Counted from the stretch's first letter, positions 43,564 to 53,633 are shown. The stretch is DNA of 64,000 nt from Chryseobacterium joostei (GCF_003815775.1 NZ_CP033926.1:3410001-3474000); one strand, 5' to 3'. A program made the numbers and translations. The notes: a model not told the origin generated them from the letters alone.

Positions 43564-44694
43564 ATGAAATTTTTTAATATAGAAAAAACCTCTGAAGGAA
43601 AAGCAAGGGCAGGGGAGATTACTACGGATCATGGAAAGATCCAAACTCCTATTTTTATGCCAGTGGGAACTGTTGCAAGTGTAAAAACAGTTCATCAGAG
43701 AGAATTAAAAGAAGACATTAAGGCCCAAATTATTTTGGGTAATACCTATCACCTTTACCTTCGTCCCGGTATGGAAACCATGCAGGATGCAGGAGGTCTG
43801 CATAAGTTTATGAATTGGGATCTTCCAATTCTTACAGACTCAGGAGGTTTTCAGGTTTTTTCATTGGCAAGCAACAGAAAAATGACAGAGGAAGGGGCTA
43901 GATTCAAGTCTCATATTGACGGAAGCTACCACATGTTTTCTCCGGAAAGATCTATGGAAATTCAAAGACAGATCGGAGCAGACATCTTCATGGCTTTTGA
44001 TGAATGTACACCTTATCCTTGTGAATATAATCAGGCTAAATCATCAATGGAACTTACACACCGTTGGTTGAAAAGATGCATCGACTGGACCAATGATAAT
44101 CCCGAGTTATATGGTCACAAACAACGACTTTTCCCTATTGTACAGGGATCTACCTATTCTGATCTAAGAAAAATATCTGCAGAGGTGATTTCTGAGGCTG
44201 GAGCTGAAGGAAATGCCATAGGTGGTCTTTCCGTAGGTGAGCCGGAAGAAGAAATGTACAGAATTACTGATGAAGTAACTGATATTCTTCCAAAAGAAAA
44301 GCCAAGATATCTGATGGGCGTAGGAACTCCTTGGAATATTTTGGAATCCATTGGATTAGGAATTGATATGATGGATTGCGTAATGCCTACAAGAAACGCG
44401 AGAAATGCTATGCTTTTCACTTGGCAGGGCGTGATGAACCTTAAAAATGAGAAATGGAAGCGCGATTTTTCGCCTCTTGACGAATTTGGAACCAGCTTTG
44501 TAGACCGAGAATATTCAAAAGCGTATCTTCGTCACTTATTTGTATCCAAAGAATATCTGGCAAAACAGATTGCTTCAATTCATAACCTTGCATTTTATCT
44601 TGACTTGGTTAAGGTGGGAAGAGAGCACATCCTAGCCGGAGACTTCTACGAATGGAAAAACTCTGTAGTACCGGTTCTTAGACAAAGACTGTAA
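43564..44694 (+). CDS. tgt: tRNA-guanine transglycosylase (queuine insertion), lacking the zinc cysteines
   Basis: A 376-residue Tgt that exchanges guanine 34 for a queuosine precursor in GU(N) anticodon tRNAs. The ATG at 43564 is preferred over a GTG at 43543. Catalytic parts are TDSGGFQVFSLA, FDECTPYP, GGLSVGEP and DMMDCVMPTRNARN (nucleophile Asp in the DCVMPTR segment). The C-terminal zinc site CxCxxC is absent: residues 306-314 read DEFGTSFVD where E. coli Tgt has three Cys; the following His (SIHNLAFY) is kept. Enzyme identity is secure; the loss of zinc ligands is notable. Confidence 0.92.
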   Translation: MKFFNIEKTSEGKARAGEITTDHGKIQTPIFMPVGTVASVKTVHQRELKEDIKAQIILGNTYHLYLRPGMETMQDAGGLHKFMNWDLPILTDSGGFQVFSLASNRKMTEEGARFKSHIDGSYHMFSPERSMEIQRQIGADIFMAFDECTPYPCEYNQAKSSMELTHRWLKRCIDWTNDNPELYGHKQRLFPIVQGSTYSDLRKISAEVISEAGAEGNAIGGLSVGEPEEEMYRITDEVTDILPKEKPRYLMGVGTPWNILESIGLGIDMMDCVMPTRNARNAMLFTWQGVMNLKNEKWKRDFSPLDEFGTSFVDREYSKAYLRHLFVSKEYLAKQIASIHNLAFYLDLVKVGREHILAGDFYEWKNSVVPVLRQRL

Positions 44695-44701
44695 AAGAAT
44701 T

Positions 44702-45814
44702 ATGCTTAAAATTGTAGACAGATATATCATTAAAAAATACCTTGGAACTTTCAGTTTCATGCTAGTGCTATTGTCTATAGTGGTGCTTGTCATAGATGTA
44801 CAGCAAAAGATCCCAAGGATAGAAAATGCAAAGGCGCTTGATCCAAAGCTTGATCTGGTGTATTTCCTGATTCATTTTTACCCTTTCTGGATCGTTAACC
44901 TTGTGGTGACATTCCTTTCCATTCTGGTGTTTATTACCGTTATTTACTTCACCTCAAGAATGGCCAATAATACGGAAATTGTAGCCATTATTAGTAGTGG
45001 AGCCAGTTTCCATAGGTTTTCAAAGCCTTATCTTTATACTTCAATCCTGATTGCACTGGTGGCAATGCTGGTATATCATATGGTTCTTCCTTGGGCTAAT
45101 ATCAAGAAAAACGAATTAGAGGCTTACACCTATAACGCGGCCAATAAAGAAAAAATTCTGGGGACAGCCCCTGCTTCCTCACAGCTTAGTAAAACGGAAT
45201 ATATTTTCGTAGACTCCTGGAATAAGAGAGAAAAAAGAGGATCCAGCTTTGTTTATCAGAAGTTTGATAAAGACAGAAGAATGGTGTACGAACTGAAAGC
45301 TGGTGATGTATATTGGGATAATACCAAAAAGCAGTTTGTTTTAAATAACTATCTTGAAAAAACTATCAATAAAGATAATACCGAAAAGTTAGGTAGTGGA
45401 ATAGAGCTTAGGAAAAATTATGGACACTCACCAGAAGAACTTTTTCCCAACGAGCTTTTAGGACAAAACAAAACCACCCCTGAGCTGTTAAAATTTATTG
45501 AAAGAGAAAAAGCAAGAGGAAACAGTAACCTGAATTCTTATCTGAACGAGCTTCACCAAAGAACCTCAATGCCTGTTTCCATCATTATTCTTACCTTTTT
45601 AGCACTATCACTCTCTTCCCAAAAGAAAAGAGGAGGACTGGGAATCAACCTTGCGATAGGGATTTCACTGGCCTTTCTCTTTGTATTCTCCTTTGAAGCA
45701 TTGAAGGTAGTGTCAGAAAATAAAAGTTTATCCCCGGCCTTGGCCATGTGGTTGCCGAATCTGGTGTTTCTTCCGCTTACCCTTTATCTTTATATCAAAA
45801 GAGCGAATCAGTAG
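44702..45814 (+). CDS. LptF/LptG family permease
   Basis: A 370-residue inner-membrane protein with the LptF/G layout: three N-terminal helices (YIIKKYLGTFSFMLVLLSIV onward), a periplasmic beta-jellyroll (about 130-270) and three C-terminal helices (SLSSQKKRGGLGINLAIGI region). LptF/G with LptB form the ABC exporter that extracts lipopolysaccharide from the inner membrane. Which of F or G it is cannot be told. It starts 7 bases after tgt. Its last 7 bases overlap the end of birA on the other strand. Confidence 0.9.
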   Translation: MLKIVDRYIIKKYLGTFSFMLVLLSIVVLVIDVQQKIPRIENAKALDPKLDLVYFLIHFYPFWIVNLVVTFLSILVFITVIYFTSRMANNTEIVAIISSGASFHRFSKPYLYTSILIALVAMLVYHMVLPWANIKKNELEAYTYNAANKEKILGTAPASSQLSKTEYIFVDSWNKREKRGSSFVYQKFDKDRRMVYELKAGDVYWDNTKKQFVLNNYLEKTINKDNTEKLGSGIELRKNYGHSPEELFPNELLGQNKTTPELLKFIEREKARGNSNLNSYLNELHQRTSMPVSIIILTFLALSLSSQKKRGGLGINLAIGISLAFLFVFSFEALKVVSENKSLSPALAMWLPNLVFLPLTLYLYIKRANQ

Positions 45815-46521
45815 AGAAGTTTTACTTCTTTATGGTAGAAAGAGCGCATTCCGTCCTCCAGTTCTATCCAAAGTTCACCTTTGTCATCTGCATTTCGGAT
45901 GATGCCATTTTGGCGTTCTTTTTCAATCTCAAAGACTGATATCATGTCTTTTCTGAAAAGGTTCTTGTTGAAGCTTTCTAAAATTTCCTGGTCAGATGGA
46001 ATGTTTTTCAGTTTTTCACATAAGAATTCATGAAAATTCAATGTAAGATCTTCAAGGTCAAATTCCAGCCCTGTCTGCGTTAGAAGCGATCCTGCATTGG
46101 ATATTGCTTCAAATTTATCCTGAAGAACGTTGATACCCGTTCCGATAATAAAATAATTATTTTGATTAATTTTTTTCTTTTCAATCAAAATCCCGACGAT
46201 TTTTTTACCTTTAAGGATAATATCATTCGGCCACTTGATCTTTACGTCATAATCAGCCAAATTGGCAAGGTAATCCCTGACAATAATTGCGGTATAATAA
46301 TTGAATATAAAGTCGGAGCACAGAATGTTGTGAGTATTCACTGCCAGCGTATACGCCAGGTTTTTTCCGGCAGTTTGAGTCCATACATTTCCATACTGTC
46401 CACGGCCTTTTGTTTGGTTGAAAGTATGAAGTCCAATAAAATCTGAATTTTCATAAAGTAAAAACTTTGATATTTCGTCATTAGTAGAAGAACATTCTTT
46501 TAGGTAGAATAGTTGACTCAT
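45808..46521 (-). CDS. birA: biotin-[acetyl-CoA carboxylase] ligase
   Basis: A 237-residue BirA catalytic domain that attaches biotin to carboxylases. Marks are ECSSTNDEISKF, the biotinyl-AMP loop GRGQYGNVW (residues about 39-47), IKWPNDIILKGKKIVGILIE and TGINV. There is no N-terminal DNA-binding domain, so it cannot repress transcription. Its stop overlaps the end of the convergent LptF/G gene by 7 bases. Confidence 0.93.
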   Translation of the reverse strand: MSQLFYLKECSSTNDEISKFLLYENSDFIGLHTFNQTKGRGQYGNVWTQTAGKNLAYTLAVNTHNILCSDFIFNYYTAIIVRDYLANLADYDVKIKWPNDIILKGKKIVGILIEKKKINQNNYFIIGTGINVLQDKFEAISNAGSLLTQTGLEFDLEDLTLNFHEFLCEKLKNIPSDQEILESFNKNLFRKDMISVFEIEKERQNGIIRNADDKGELWIELEDGMRSFYHKEVKLLY

Positions 46522-46580
46522 TTAAGAAAACTTTAAGACATTAAGGGGGTAAAAGTAAGGTTAAAGTAAAGAAAAAACAA

Positions 46581-46588
46581 TAAATTTG
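46581..46588 (+). promoter_or_regulatory. candidate -7 element TAAATTTG before rsfS
   Basis: TAAATTTG fits the -7 consensus and lies 20 bases before the rsfS start. No TTG at the -33 position. Confidence 0.3.
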
Positions 46589-46608
46589 CAGATTATAGTA
46601 TATTTTTA

Positions 46609-46977
46609 ATGAATAAAACAGCAGAAAAACAAGCACTAATAGATAAAATCGTTGAAGCTCTTCAAGATATAAAGGCAGAAGATATTATGATCTTCGACCT
46701 TTCTAAAATTGAAAACTCAGTAGCGGAAACGTTCGTAATATGTAGCGGAAACTCAAATACACAGGTGGCAGCATTAGCAGGAGGTGTAGAGAAGAAAGTA
46801 AGAAACGACTTGAAAGATAGACCTTGGCATGTAGAGGGAACAGAAAATGCAATGTGGGTACTAATGGATTATGTTTCAGTAGTCGTTCATATATTTCAAA
46901 AAGATGTACGTGAGTACTACGATATAGAAGAGCTTTGGAATGACGCAGTCATTACCAAAATTGAAAATGAATTTTAA
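46609..46977 (+). CDS. rsfS: ribosome silencing factor
   Basis: A 122-residue RsfS (YbeB/Iojap) that binds ribosomal protein L14 and blocks subunit joining when nutrients are scarce. Marks are IMIFDLSKIENSVAETFVIC, SGNSNTQVAALA, KDRPWHVEGTENAMWVLMDY and VVVHIFQKDVREYYDIEELW. First gene of the rsfS-ftsH run. Confidence 0.93.
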   Translation: MNKTAEKQALIDKIVEALQDIKAEDIMIFDLSKIENSVAETFVICSGNSNTQVAALAGGVEKKVRNDLKDRPWHVEGTENAMWVLMDYVSVVVHIFQKDVREYYDIEELWNDAVITKIENEF

Positions 46978-46994
46978 AATCTTAAAAAGTATAA

Positions 46995-49007
46995 ATGAAT
47001 AATAAAGGATTCAACTGGTTCTTTCCTATTGCAATCATAGCTCTTTTGCTATTCTTTGGCTCCAATTTTCTAGGAGGAGATACTGCAAAATCTATTGATG
47101 AAGATGGTTTCTTTAGAGAAATGCAGGCGGGGAAAGTCCAAAATATAATTATATACAAAGACATAGAAAAAGCTGATGTTTTTCTTACCAAAGAAGCAAA
47201 ATCAGCTATGGTCTCTAAAACCGCTAAGGAAAACAACCCGCTTTCAGCATTTGAAATGGCTCCTAAAGCAGATTACTCTGTGAAATATGGAGATCTTCAG
47301 CTTTTCCTTCAAAAATTTGAGCAGGTTAAAGCTACTAATCCAGCTATTAAAACAGCGAAGGACTATGGAACAGGTAAAAGCCCGTTCGCAGATATTCTTG
47401 TGTCTGCATTAATTTGGATTGCTATTTTAGGATTGTTCTATTTCCTTCTTTTCAGAAAGATGGGAGGTGGTGGAGGTCCTGGTGGACAAATCTTCTCAAT
47501 CGGAAAATCAAAGGCTAAGCTTTTTGACGAAAAAGAAAGAATTCAGGTAACATTTAAAGATGTTGCAGGATTAGAAGGGGCTAAAGAAGAAGTTCAGGAA
47601 GTTGTAGATTTCTTGAAGAACTCTGAAAAATACACAAAGCTTGGTGGTAAAATCCCTAAAGGTGTACTTTTGGTAGGGCCTCCGGGAACAGGTAAAACCT
47701 TATTGGCAAAAGCTGTTGCAGGTGAAGCTAAGGTTCCTTTCTTTTCACTTTCAGGATCTGACTTTGTGGAAATGTTCGTTGGAGTAGGTGCTTCAAGAGT
47801 AAGAGACCTTTTTGCTCAGGCAAAAGCAAAATCTCCGGCCATTATCTTTATCGATGAGATTGATGCTATTGGACGTGCAAGAGGGAAAAATAATTTCTCT
47901 GGTGGAAACGATGAAAGAGAAAATACATTGAACCAGCTTCTTACTGAAATGGATGGCTTCGGAACAGATGTAAATGTAATTGTAATGGCTGCAACCAACA
48001 GAGCGGATATCCTTGATAAAGCTTTAATGAGAGCAGGACGTTTCGATCGTTCCATTTATGTGGATCTTCCGGAATTACATGAAAGAAAAGAAATTTTTGA
48101 TGTTCATTTGAAGAAAATCAAGCTTGATGATAATGTTGACAGAGACTTCTTGGCAAAACAAACTCCAGGATTCAGTGGGGCAGATATTGCTAACGTTTGT
48201 AATGAAGCAGCATTAATCGCAGCAAGATATAATCATACTTCTGTTACAAAACAGGATTTCCTAGATGCTGTAGACAGAATCATCGGAGGTCTTGAAAAGA
48301 AAAATATGGCAATTAAGCCATCTGAGAAAAGAAGAGTGGCTTATCATGAAGCTGGTCATGCTACAATTTCTTGGTTGGTAGAACATGCATCTCCACTTTT
48401 AAAAGTAACGATTGTTCCAAGAGGACGTTCTCTGGGTGCTGCATGGTATCTTCCGGAAGAAAGACAGCTTACCACTACAGAGCAGATGTTGGATGAAATG
48501 TGTGCAACCTTAGGAGGTAGAGCCGCAGAGCAAGTGATCTTCAACAATATTTCAACAGGAGCACTTTCTGATTTGGAAACTGTAACGAAGAGAGCTCAGG
48601 CAATGGTTACCATCTATGGATTAAGCCCGAATATTGGTAATATTTCTTACTATGATAGCTCAGGTCAGTCTGAATATAATTTTGGGAAACCTTACTCTGA
48701 AGAAACAGCTACTAAAATTGATGTAGAGATTAAAGCAATCATCGAAAATCAATATGAGAGAGCAGTAAGAATTCTTACAGAAAATAAGGATAAACTTGAT
48801 GCTTTAGCCAATAAGCTTTTAGAAAAAGAAGTTATCTTCCGTGAAGATTTAGAAGAAATTTTCGGAAAGAGAGCATGGGATCCTGAATTGACAGAGAAAC
48901 CAGTTACTAATACTATTCCTGAAAAAGTGGTATTGGAAACTCCTCAGATAAAAGAAAAAGAGGAAGAAAGTGAAATACAGGCTCCAGAAAGCCCAACACA
49001 GCTTTAA
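46995..49007 (+). CDS. ftsH: ATP-dependent zinc metalloprotease FtsH
   Basis: A 670-residue membrane-bound AAA+ protease for quality control. Helix 1 is at about 6-24 and helix 2 at about 130-153, with a periplasmic loop between. The AAA domain has Walker A GPPGTGKT (228-235), Walker [12 protein letters not shown] and the [20 protein letters not shown]. The protease site HEAGH is at 451-455. The C-terminal tail is acidic and low-complexity ([15 protein letters not shown]). A strong terminator follows. Confidence 0.95.
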   Translation: MNNKGFNWFFPIAIIALLLFFGSNFLGGDTAKSIDEDGFFREMQAGKVQNIIIYKDIEKADVFLTKEAKSAMVSKTAKENNPLSAFEMAPKADYSVKYGDLQLFLQKFEQVKATNPAIKTAKDYGTGKSPFADILVSALIWIAILGLFYFLLFRKMGGGGGPGGQIFSIGKSKAKLFDEKERIQVTFKDVAGLEGAKEEVQEVVDFLKNSEKYTKLGGKIPKGVLLVGPPGTGKTLLAKAVAGEAKVPFFSLSGSDFVEMFVGVGASRVRDLFAQAKAKSPAIIFIDEIDAIGRARGKNNFSGGNDERENTLNQLLTEMDGFGTDVNVIVMAATNRADILDKALMRAGRFDRSIYVDLPELHERKEIFDVHLKKIKLDDNVDRDFLAKQTPGFSGADIANVCNEAALIAARYNHTSVTKQDFLDAVDRIIGGLEKKNMAIKPSEKRRVAYHEAGHATISWLVEHASPLLKVTIVPRGRSLGAAWYLPEERQLTTTEQMLDEMCATLGGRAAEQVIFNNISTGALSDLETVTKRAQAMVTIYGLSPNIGNISYYDSSGQSEYNFGKPYSEETATKIDVEIKAIIENQYERAVRILTENKDKLDALANKLLEKEVIFREDLEEIFGKRAWDPELTEKPVTNTIPEKVVLETPQIKEKEEESEIQAPESPTQL

Positions 49008-49030
49008 TACTCTAAAAATAGAATAATTTA

Positions 49031-49063
49031 AAACCTGACAATCTCAAAATTGTCAGGTTTTTT
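49031..49063 (+). terminator. intrinsic terminator of ftsH
   Basis: AAACCTGACAA (49031-49041) and TTGTCAGGTTT (49050-49060) form an 11-bp stem, 8-base loop, T-run to 49063. Confidence 0.85.
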
Positions 49064-49141
49064 CATATTTAAAGAGATATTTTGGAATCTATTGTAATTT
49101 ATTTTCTATTTTTGTATAAAGTTGACTAAAAATAGATTAAG

Positions 49142-49723
49142 TTGAATTTATTCAAGAGGATTGTAAGCAAACTTACCAACCAGCCTGAGGAAGAGGACAA
49201 ACAGAGCCTGGAGAAGCTTGGAGATTCGCTGAAAAATGCGGATCTTGACTATAAGTTTGCGCAATTATTTACGCATTCGGGGGGATTTTTTAATTATTGT
49301 GCAGATGAAGCGGAGGCTCTACAAACTTTAAATCAAATTATCAAGATAGAAGGTATTGGCAACCTTTTCTGTTGGGATAAGGAACTTCAAAACTTCTTGA
49401 ACGTTGTGAAGTCTTCCTATACTTCAGAATTGCAGACATCCAATGACGCAGCATTCATCACTTGTGAATACCTGATTGCATATGATGGGAGAATTATGCT
49501 TTCCCACAATAATATTCTTCATTATCATTCTTCAAGGCTACCGGATAAGATTATCATCATAGCTAATGTTTCACAGATTGTAAACAACCTGAATGATGCC
49601 ATGGGGAAAATAAAAAGAAACGGAAATATCAAGAACCTTACTTCCATAAGCGGCAGCCAGTCGAAAATGGATAGTTCTTCGAATTCCAATACAAAATTGT
49701 TTTTACTGCTGCTTGAAGATTAA
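49142..49723 (+). CDS. LUD (LutC/YkgG-type) domain protein
   Basis: A 193-residue protein that begins with a TTG codon. The LUD-like part includes GGFFNYC, AAFITCEYLIAYDGRIMLS, and DKIIIIANVSQIVNNLNDAM. In Bacillus the LutC family helps in lactate oxidation, but in Bacteroidota the single LUD gene near ftsH/cdsA has no demonstrated role and the lactate link may not hold. It lies between the ftsH terminator and cdsA. Confidence 0.8.
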   Translation: MNLFKRIVSKLTNQPEEEDKQSLEKLGDSLKNADLDYKFAQLFTHSGGFFNYCADEAEALQTLNQIIKIEGIGNLFCWDKELQNFLNVVKSSYTSELQTSNDAAFITCEYLIAYDGRIMLSHNNILHYHSSRLPDKIIIIANVSQIVNNLNDAMGKIKRNGNIKNLTSISGSQSKMDSSSNSNTKLFLLLLED

Positions 49724-49747
49724 GCACCCACATCTAAATTTTAAATT

Positions 49748-50620
49748 TTGGACAAAAATCTCATTCAAAGAACCATTTCAGGTCTCGTTTATGTAGCTGT
49801 TATTATTCTTTGCTCGACTCCGTTAGGAGCACAACTCATCAATAACATTTTTCCTGGTCTTATTCAGCAACAATATCTTTATTATGGCTTGATAAGCCTT
49901 TTACTGATTGTAGGTACCTGGGAGTGTGTGAAAATTATGAAATTTGGTAAAGGATATGAAAAATGGGTAGTGTATCCATTGGTTATTTTTATCTTCTACG
50001 TCTTTTCGAAAAGATACTTCCATCACGATTTCTTTTTTGATTTTAGATTAAGTGAAATACTGGCACTTGCGCTCATTGCCATTGCTGTAGTTACTTTATT
50101 TAAATTTCCTAACGAATTATACTACGACAGCGGAAAATTGATTTTTACGGTCATTTATGTGGCTCTTCCGTTCAGTTTTGCACTAGGGTTACCAAAGTTC
50201 TCGAGCTATAATGATACCTTCACTTTGGAGGTTCTTTTCCTATTTGTGCTGATCTGGAGTAGTGATACCTTTGCGTATCTCGTTGGAAAGTTCTTTGGAA
50301 AACATAAAATGGCTCCTAAAATTTCCCCTAAAAAAACTTGGGAAGGATATATAGGCGGTGTGGTGTTAACGTTGGTTTTATCATACTTTATAGAGCATTA
50401 TCAGCCGGAACTTCGTGGAAACTGGATGGTGGTAGGATTTTTAGTGGCTGCCTTTGCTCCGTTAGGAGATTTAGTAGAGAGCCAACTGAAGAGAACCTTT
50501 GGCGTAAAAGACAGTGGAAACATCATTCCGGGACATGGTGGAGTTTTAGATAGGCTGGATAGTTTCATAATCTGTGTTCCTGTCGTATATTTGTACTTTA
50601 TTTTAGAAAAATTTATATAG
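49748..50620 (+). CDS. cdsA: phosphatidate cytidylyltransferase (CDP-diglyceride synthase)
   Basis: A 290-residue membrane enzyme making CDP-diacylglycerol for phospholipid synthesis. The first codon is TTG, consistent with DKNLIQRTISGLVYV alignment at the family's start. About eight hydrophobic segments; the signature WSSDTFAYLVGKFFGKHKMAP, SPKKTWEG and the C-terminal GDLVESQLKR...GHGGVLDRLDS are present. Followed 4 bases later by psd, which uses a downstream product of this pathway. Confidence 0.93.
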   Translation: MDKNLIQRTISGLVYVAVIILCSTPLGAQLINNIFPGLIQQQYLYYGLISLLLIVGTWECVKIMKFGKGYEKWVVYPLVIFIFYVFSKRYFHHDFFFDFRLSEILALALIAIAVVTLFKFPNELYYDSGKLIFTVIYVALPFSFALGLPKFSSYNDTFTLEVLFLFVLIWSSDTFAYLVGKFFGKHKMAPKISPKKTWEGYIGGVVLTLVLSYFIEHYQPELRGNWMVVGFLVAAFAPLGDLVESQLKRTFGVKDSGNIIPGHGGVLDRLDSFIICVPVVYLYFILEKFI

Positions 50621-50624
50621 TCTC

Positions 50625-51278
50625 ATGAAATTACATAGAGAATCAAAAGGAACCATTACTGTAGCAACCATACTTTTTATTGTATTGGGAGCTTTAGCGA
50701 TTTACTTCCTTAAAATATGGTCCTTGTTGATCATCATGCCTTTGTTGGTTATTTACTGTCTGGTATTCTGGTTTTTCAGAGTTCCAAATCGTTCTATTCT
50801 TGACCACAAGGAAAACGTAATAGCTCCGGTTGACGGAAAAGTGGTAATGATTAAGGAAGTGGAAGAAAATGAGTTCGTAAAAGGAAAAGCGATTCAGGTT
50901 TCTATCTTCATGTCTCCACTGAACGTACATATTTGTAGATATCCGGTTACCGGAAAGGTGGTTTACAAAAAATACCATCCGGGGAAATATCTGGTAGCAT
51001 GGCATGAAAAGTCTTCTACAGAGAATGAAAGAACTACGGTAGCTGTTGAAACTTTAACCAACCATAAAGTTGTTTTCAGACAGATTGCAGGATATGTGGC
51101 TAGAAGAATCGTATTCTATTGTAATGAGGGCGATCAGGCAAAAGCCGGACATGAGTTTGGATTTATTAAATTCGGTTCAAGAATGGACGTTTTCCTGCCT
51201 TTGGATACGGAAATCGTTTGTAAGATCGGAGACATTACTAAAGGAGGTTTAGATGTCATTGCTAAATTGAAAGATTAA
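50625..51278 (+). CDS. psd: phosphatidylserine decarboxylase family protein
   Basis: A 217-residue PSD of the short (archaeal-like) type that makes phosphatidylethanolamine. Two N-terminal helices (about 11-48), then VIAPVDGKVVMI, IQVSIFMSPLNVHICRYPV and the self-cleavage region IKFGSRMDVFLP, where the Ser after Gly forms the pyruvoyl group. It is last in the LUD-cdsA-psd run and is followed by a terminator. Confidence 0.92.
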   Translation: MKLHRESKGTITVATILFIVLGALAIYFLKIWSLLIIMPLLVIYCLVFWFFRVPNRSILDHKENVIAPVDGKVVMIKEVEENEFVKGKAIQVSIFMSPLNVHICRYPVTGKVVYKKYHPGKYLVAWHEKSSTENERTTVAVETLTNHKVVFRQIAGYVARRIVFYCNEGDQAKAGHEFGFIKFGSRMDVFLPLDTEIVCKIGDITKGGLDVIAKLKD

Positions 51279-51298
51279 GATTTATAATTATTATACTA

Positions 51299-51328
51299 AA
51301 GACTGTTCTGAAAAGAGCAGTCTTTTTT
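51299..51328 (+). terminator. intrinsic terminator of psd
   Basis: AAGACTGTTCT (51299-51309) pairs with AGAGCAGTCTT (51314-51324), one G-T pair, then T-run. Confidence 0.8.
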
Positions 51329-51402
51329 GTTTTATATAATAAATTATTTTATCAATTTAGATTCAAATTGAACAGAATCTTCCTGCTATTTGCCATTATC
51401 TA

Positions 51403-51750
51403 TTACTTAATATATTGCTTTATTTCCTCCAGCAGGCTCAATATAAATTCTACGGGAAGATCCTCTTCAATATCAATTAATAGAATCTTAAACTTTTTTC
51501 TTCCGTCTTGGGTCAGCTCAGGGTAATCCAGTTTATCACCATGGTAAAAACTGATGTAATGCTTTTTATATTTTTTGCTGTAATAAAAATAACACAGCAT
51601 TTTCTTTTTGTACTTTATAAAGGGAAGTCCGAAGCTTAAGGTTTCAGTAATATGTTCTGTATCAGATGCCAGAATTTTTTCACGCAAAAATAAAAGAGTA
51701 CTTCTTTCAGGTTCTTGAATTCTGTAGAAATACTCTTGTATGGGGTTCAT
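51403..51750 (-). CDS. DUF1801 (YdhG-like) family protein
   Basis: A 115-residue small soluble protein. Marks include the N-terminal PIQEYFYRIQEPERSTLLFLREKI, ETLSFGLPFIKYKKKMLCYFYY and YISFYHGDKL, typical of DUF1801-like proteins, whose role is unknown. It is 25 bases downstream of the ABC transporter gene on the same strand and may be cotranscribed. Confidence 0.8.
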   Translation of the reverse strand: MNPIQEYFYRIQEPERSTLLFLREKILASDTEHITETLSFGLPFIKYKKKMLCYFYYSKKYKKHYISFYHGDKLDYPELTQDGRKKFKILLIDIEEDLPVEFILSLLEEIKQYIK

Positions 51751-51774
51751 TTTAAAATGATTTAGAAGATTGTT

Positions 51775-53613
51775 TTAGTCGAAGTTCTGAAGCTCCACAA
51801 GCTTGTTATACATGCCTTTTTTAGCAATAAGATCATGGTGGGTTCCTTGTTCTACAATGGTTCCTTTTTCCATTACTACAATCCAGTCTGCTTTTTGGAT
51901 GGTTGAAAGTCGGTGAGCAATAACAAGTGAAGTTCTGTTTTCCATCATTTTTTCCAGGGCGTCCTGTACAAATCTTTCAGATTCTGTGTCCAACGCTGAA
52001 GTTGCTTCATCCAAAATCATAATTGGAGGATTCTTTAATACGGCTCTTGCAATGGAAACCCTTTGCTTCTGGCCTCCGGAAAGCTTATTTCCATCATCCC
52101 CGATATTGGTGTCATACCCCTCAGAAAGACCTGAAATGAAATCGTCTGCATTGGCTATTTTAGCAGCAGCAATTACTTCTTCCCTGGTAGCATCAGGTTT
52201 ACCCATCAGGATGTTGTTATACACAGAATCATTGAATAATACAGATTCCTGTGTTACCATTCCCAGAAGTTGGCGGTATTCTTTTAATTTTAAGTGCTTG
52301 ATATCTGTTCCGTCAATTAGGATTTCCCCCTCAGAAACGTCATAGAATCTTGCTAAAAGGTTGGCAATAGTTGTTTTTCCACTTCCACTTTGTCCTACCA
52401 ATGCCACGGTTTTACCTTTTGGAATCGTTAGGTTAAAGTTCTTAAGAATCAGATTGGCTTTATCGTAATAGAATCCAATATTCTTGAACTCAATATTATT
52501 CTGAAGAGTTGAGATAGAAACAGGTTCTGCAATCTCATCTATTTTTACATCAGCATCCAGAATGTCCAGTACTCTTTTCAGAGAAGCTTCTCCTTTCTGT
52601 ACATTGGAGATGGATGTTGATAAACTCTTTGCAGGCGGCAAAATCTGGAAGAACATTCCAAGGAATACAAGGAAGTCAGCAGGTGATATGCTTTGTTCAA
52701 CAATAATTTGTTTTCCTCCATACCAAGCAATGATTAAGAAAGTAATGGACCCTAAAAATTCGCTCATTGGCGATGCCAGTTCTTTCTTTTTACCTAGATT
52801 AATTGAGCTTGAGATCCATTTGTTCATGGATAGCATGAAGCGGTTATCCATGATCTTTTCAGCATTAAAGATTTTAATGACTTTAGAAGATTTTAAGGTC
52901 TCATCTACAATAGAAAATATAGTTCCCAGTTCGTGCTGGGCTTCATGAGAGTCTTTTTTAAGACTTTTCCCGATCAAGGCAATCATTGTTCCCATTACCG
53001 GAAGAACCAATAAGGAGAAAAGTGTCATTTCTGCACTTAAAAAGAATAAAGTAACCAATGTACTGATTAACATGAAAGGAGCGTTAATCAATTCTATTAA
53101 ACTTCCCAGAATACCTCCTTCCACTTCACCTACATCATTAGACATACGAGACATCATATCTCCTTTTCTGCTTTCCGTAAAAAATGAAACAGGTAAGGAT
53201 AGTATTTTTCTATACATTGCACCACGAAGATCCTTAGTGACTCCTACACGATAATTGATCAATAACAAAGATCCAAAATATCTGAAAGCATTTCTTAAAA
53301 AGAACATGAAAGCCGTAATAATACACAGCCATGCAAGAACGGTAAGAGAACCGTGGTCTTTTACTAATGCCTGTACATAATAATTGGAGTATTCTTTTAT
53401 ATAAGTAAAGAAGTCTGTGATATCACCGGAATATACAGGTGCTGTTTCATACTTCTCAGGTTTAATAGTGCCAAAAAGCATTCCTAAAACCGGTAAAATA
53501 GTTCCCAGGGAAGCAATTTGAAATACGGAGTACAGGATATTGAAAAATAAACTTCCGTAAATATATTTTTGATGGGGCCTCGCGAACCTCAGAATTTTTT
53601 TATACTCGTTCAT
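51775..53613 (-). CDS. ABC transporter, fused permease and ATPase (MsbA-like exporter)
   Basis: A 612-residue half-transporter. Six membrane helices lie in residues 1-330, and the ATPase domain follows with Walker A GQSGSGKTT, Q-loop VTQESVLF, signature LSGGQKQR and Walker B IMILDEATSALD, plus H-loop IAHRLST. As a homodimer it would export lipid A, lipid-linked precursors or drugs; MsbA function is probable but not certain. Confidence 0.9.
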   Translation of the reverse strand: MNEYKKILRFARPHQKYIYGSLFFNILYSVFQIASLGTILPVLGMLFGTIKPEKYETAPVYSGDITDFFTYIKEYSNYYVQALVKDHGSLTVLAWLCIITAFMFFLRNAFRYFGSLLLINYRVGVTKDLRGAMYRKILSLPVSFFTESRKGDMMSRMSNDVGEVEGGILGSLIELINAPFMLISTLVTLFFLSAEMTLFSLLVLPVMGTMIALIGKSLKKDSHEAQHELGTIFSIVDETLKSSKVIKIFNAEKIMDNRFMLSMNKWISSSINLGKKKELASPMSEFLGSITFLIIAWYGGKQIIVEQSISPADFLVFLGMFFQILPPAKSLSTSISNVQKGEASLKRVLDILDADVKIDEIAEPVSISTLQNNIEFKNIGFYYDKANLILKNFNLTIPKGKTVALVGQSGSGKTTIANLLARFYDVSEGEILIDGTDIKHLKLKEYRQLLGMVTQESVLFNDSVYNNILMGKPDATREEVIAAAKIANADDFISGLSEGYDTNIGDDGNKLSGGQKQRVSIARAVLKNPPIMILDEATSALDTESERFVQDALEKMMENRTSLVIAHRLSTIQKADWIVVMEKGTIVEQGTHHDLIAKKGMYNKLVELQNFD

Positions 53614-53633
53614 TCAATGAAAAAATTGGATAG

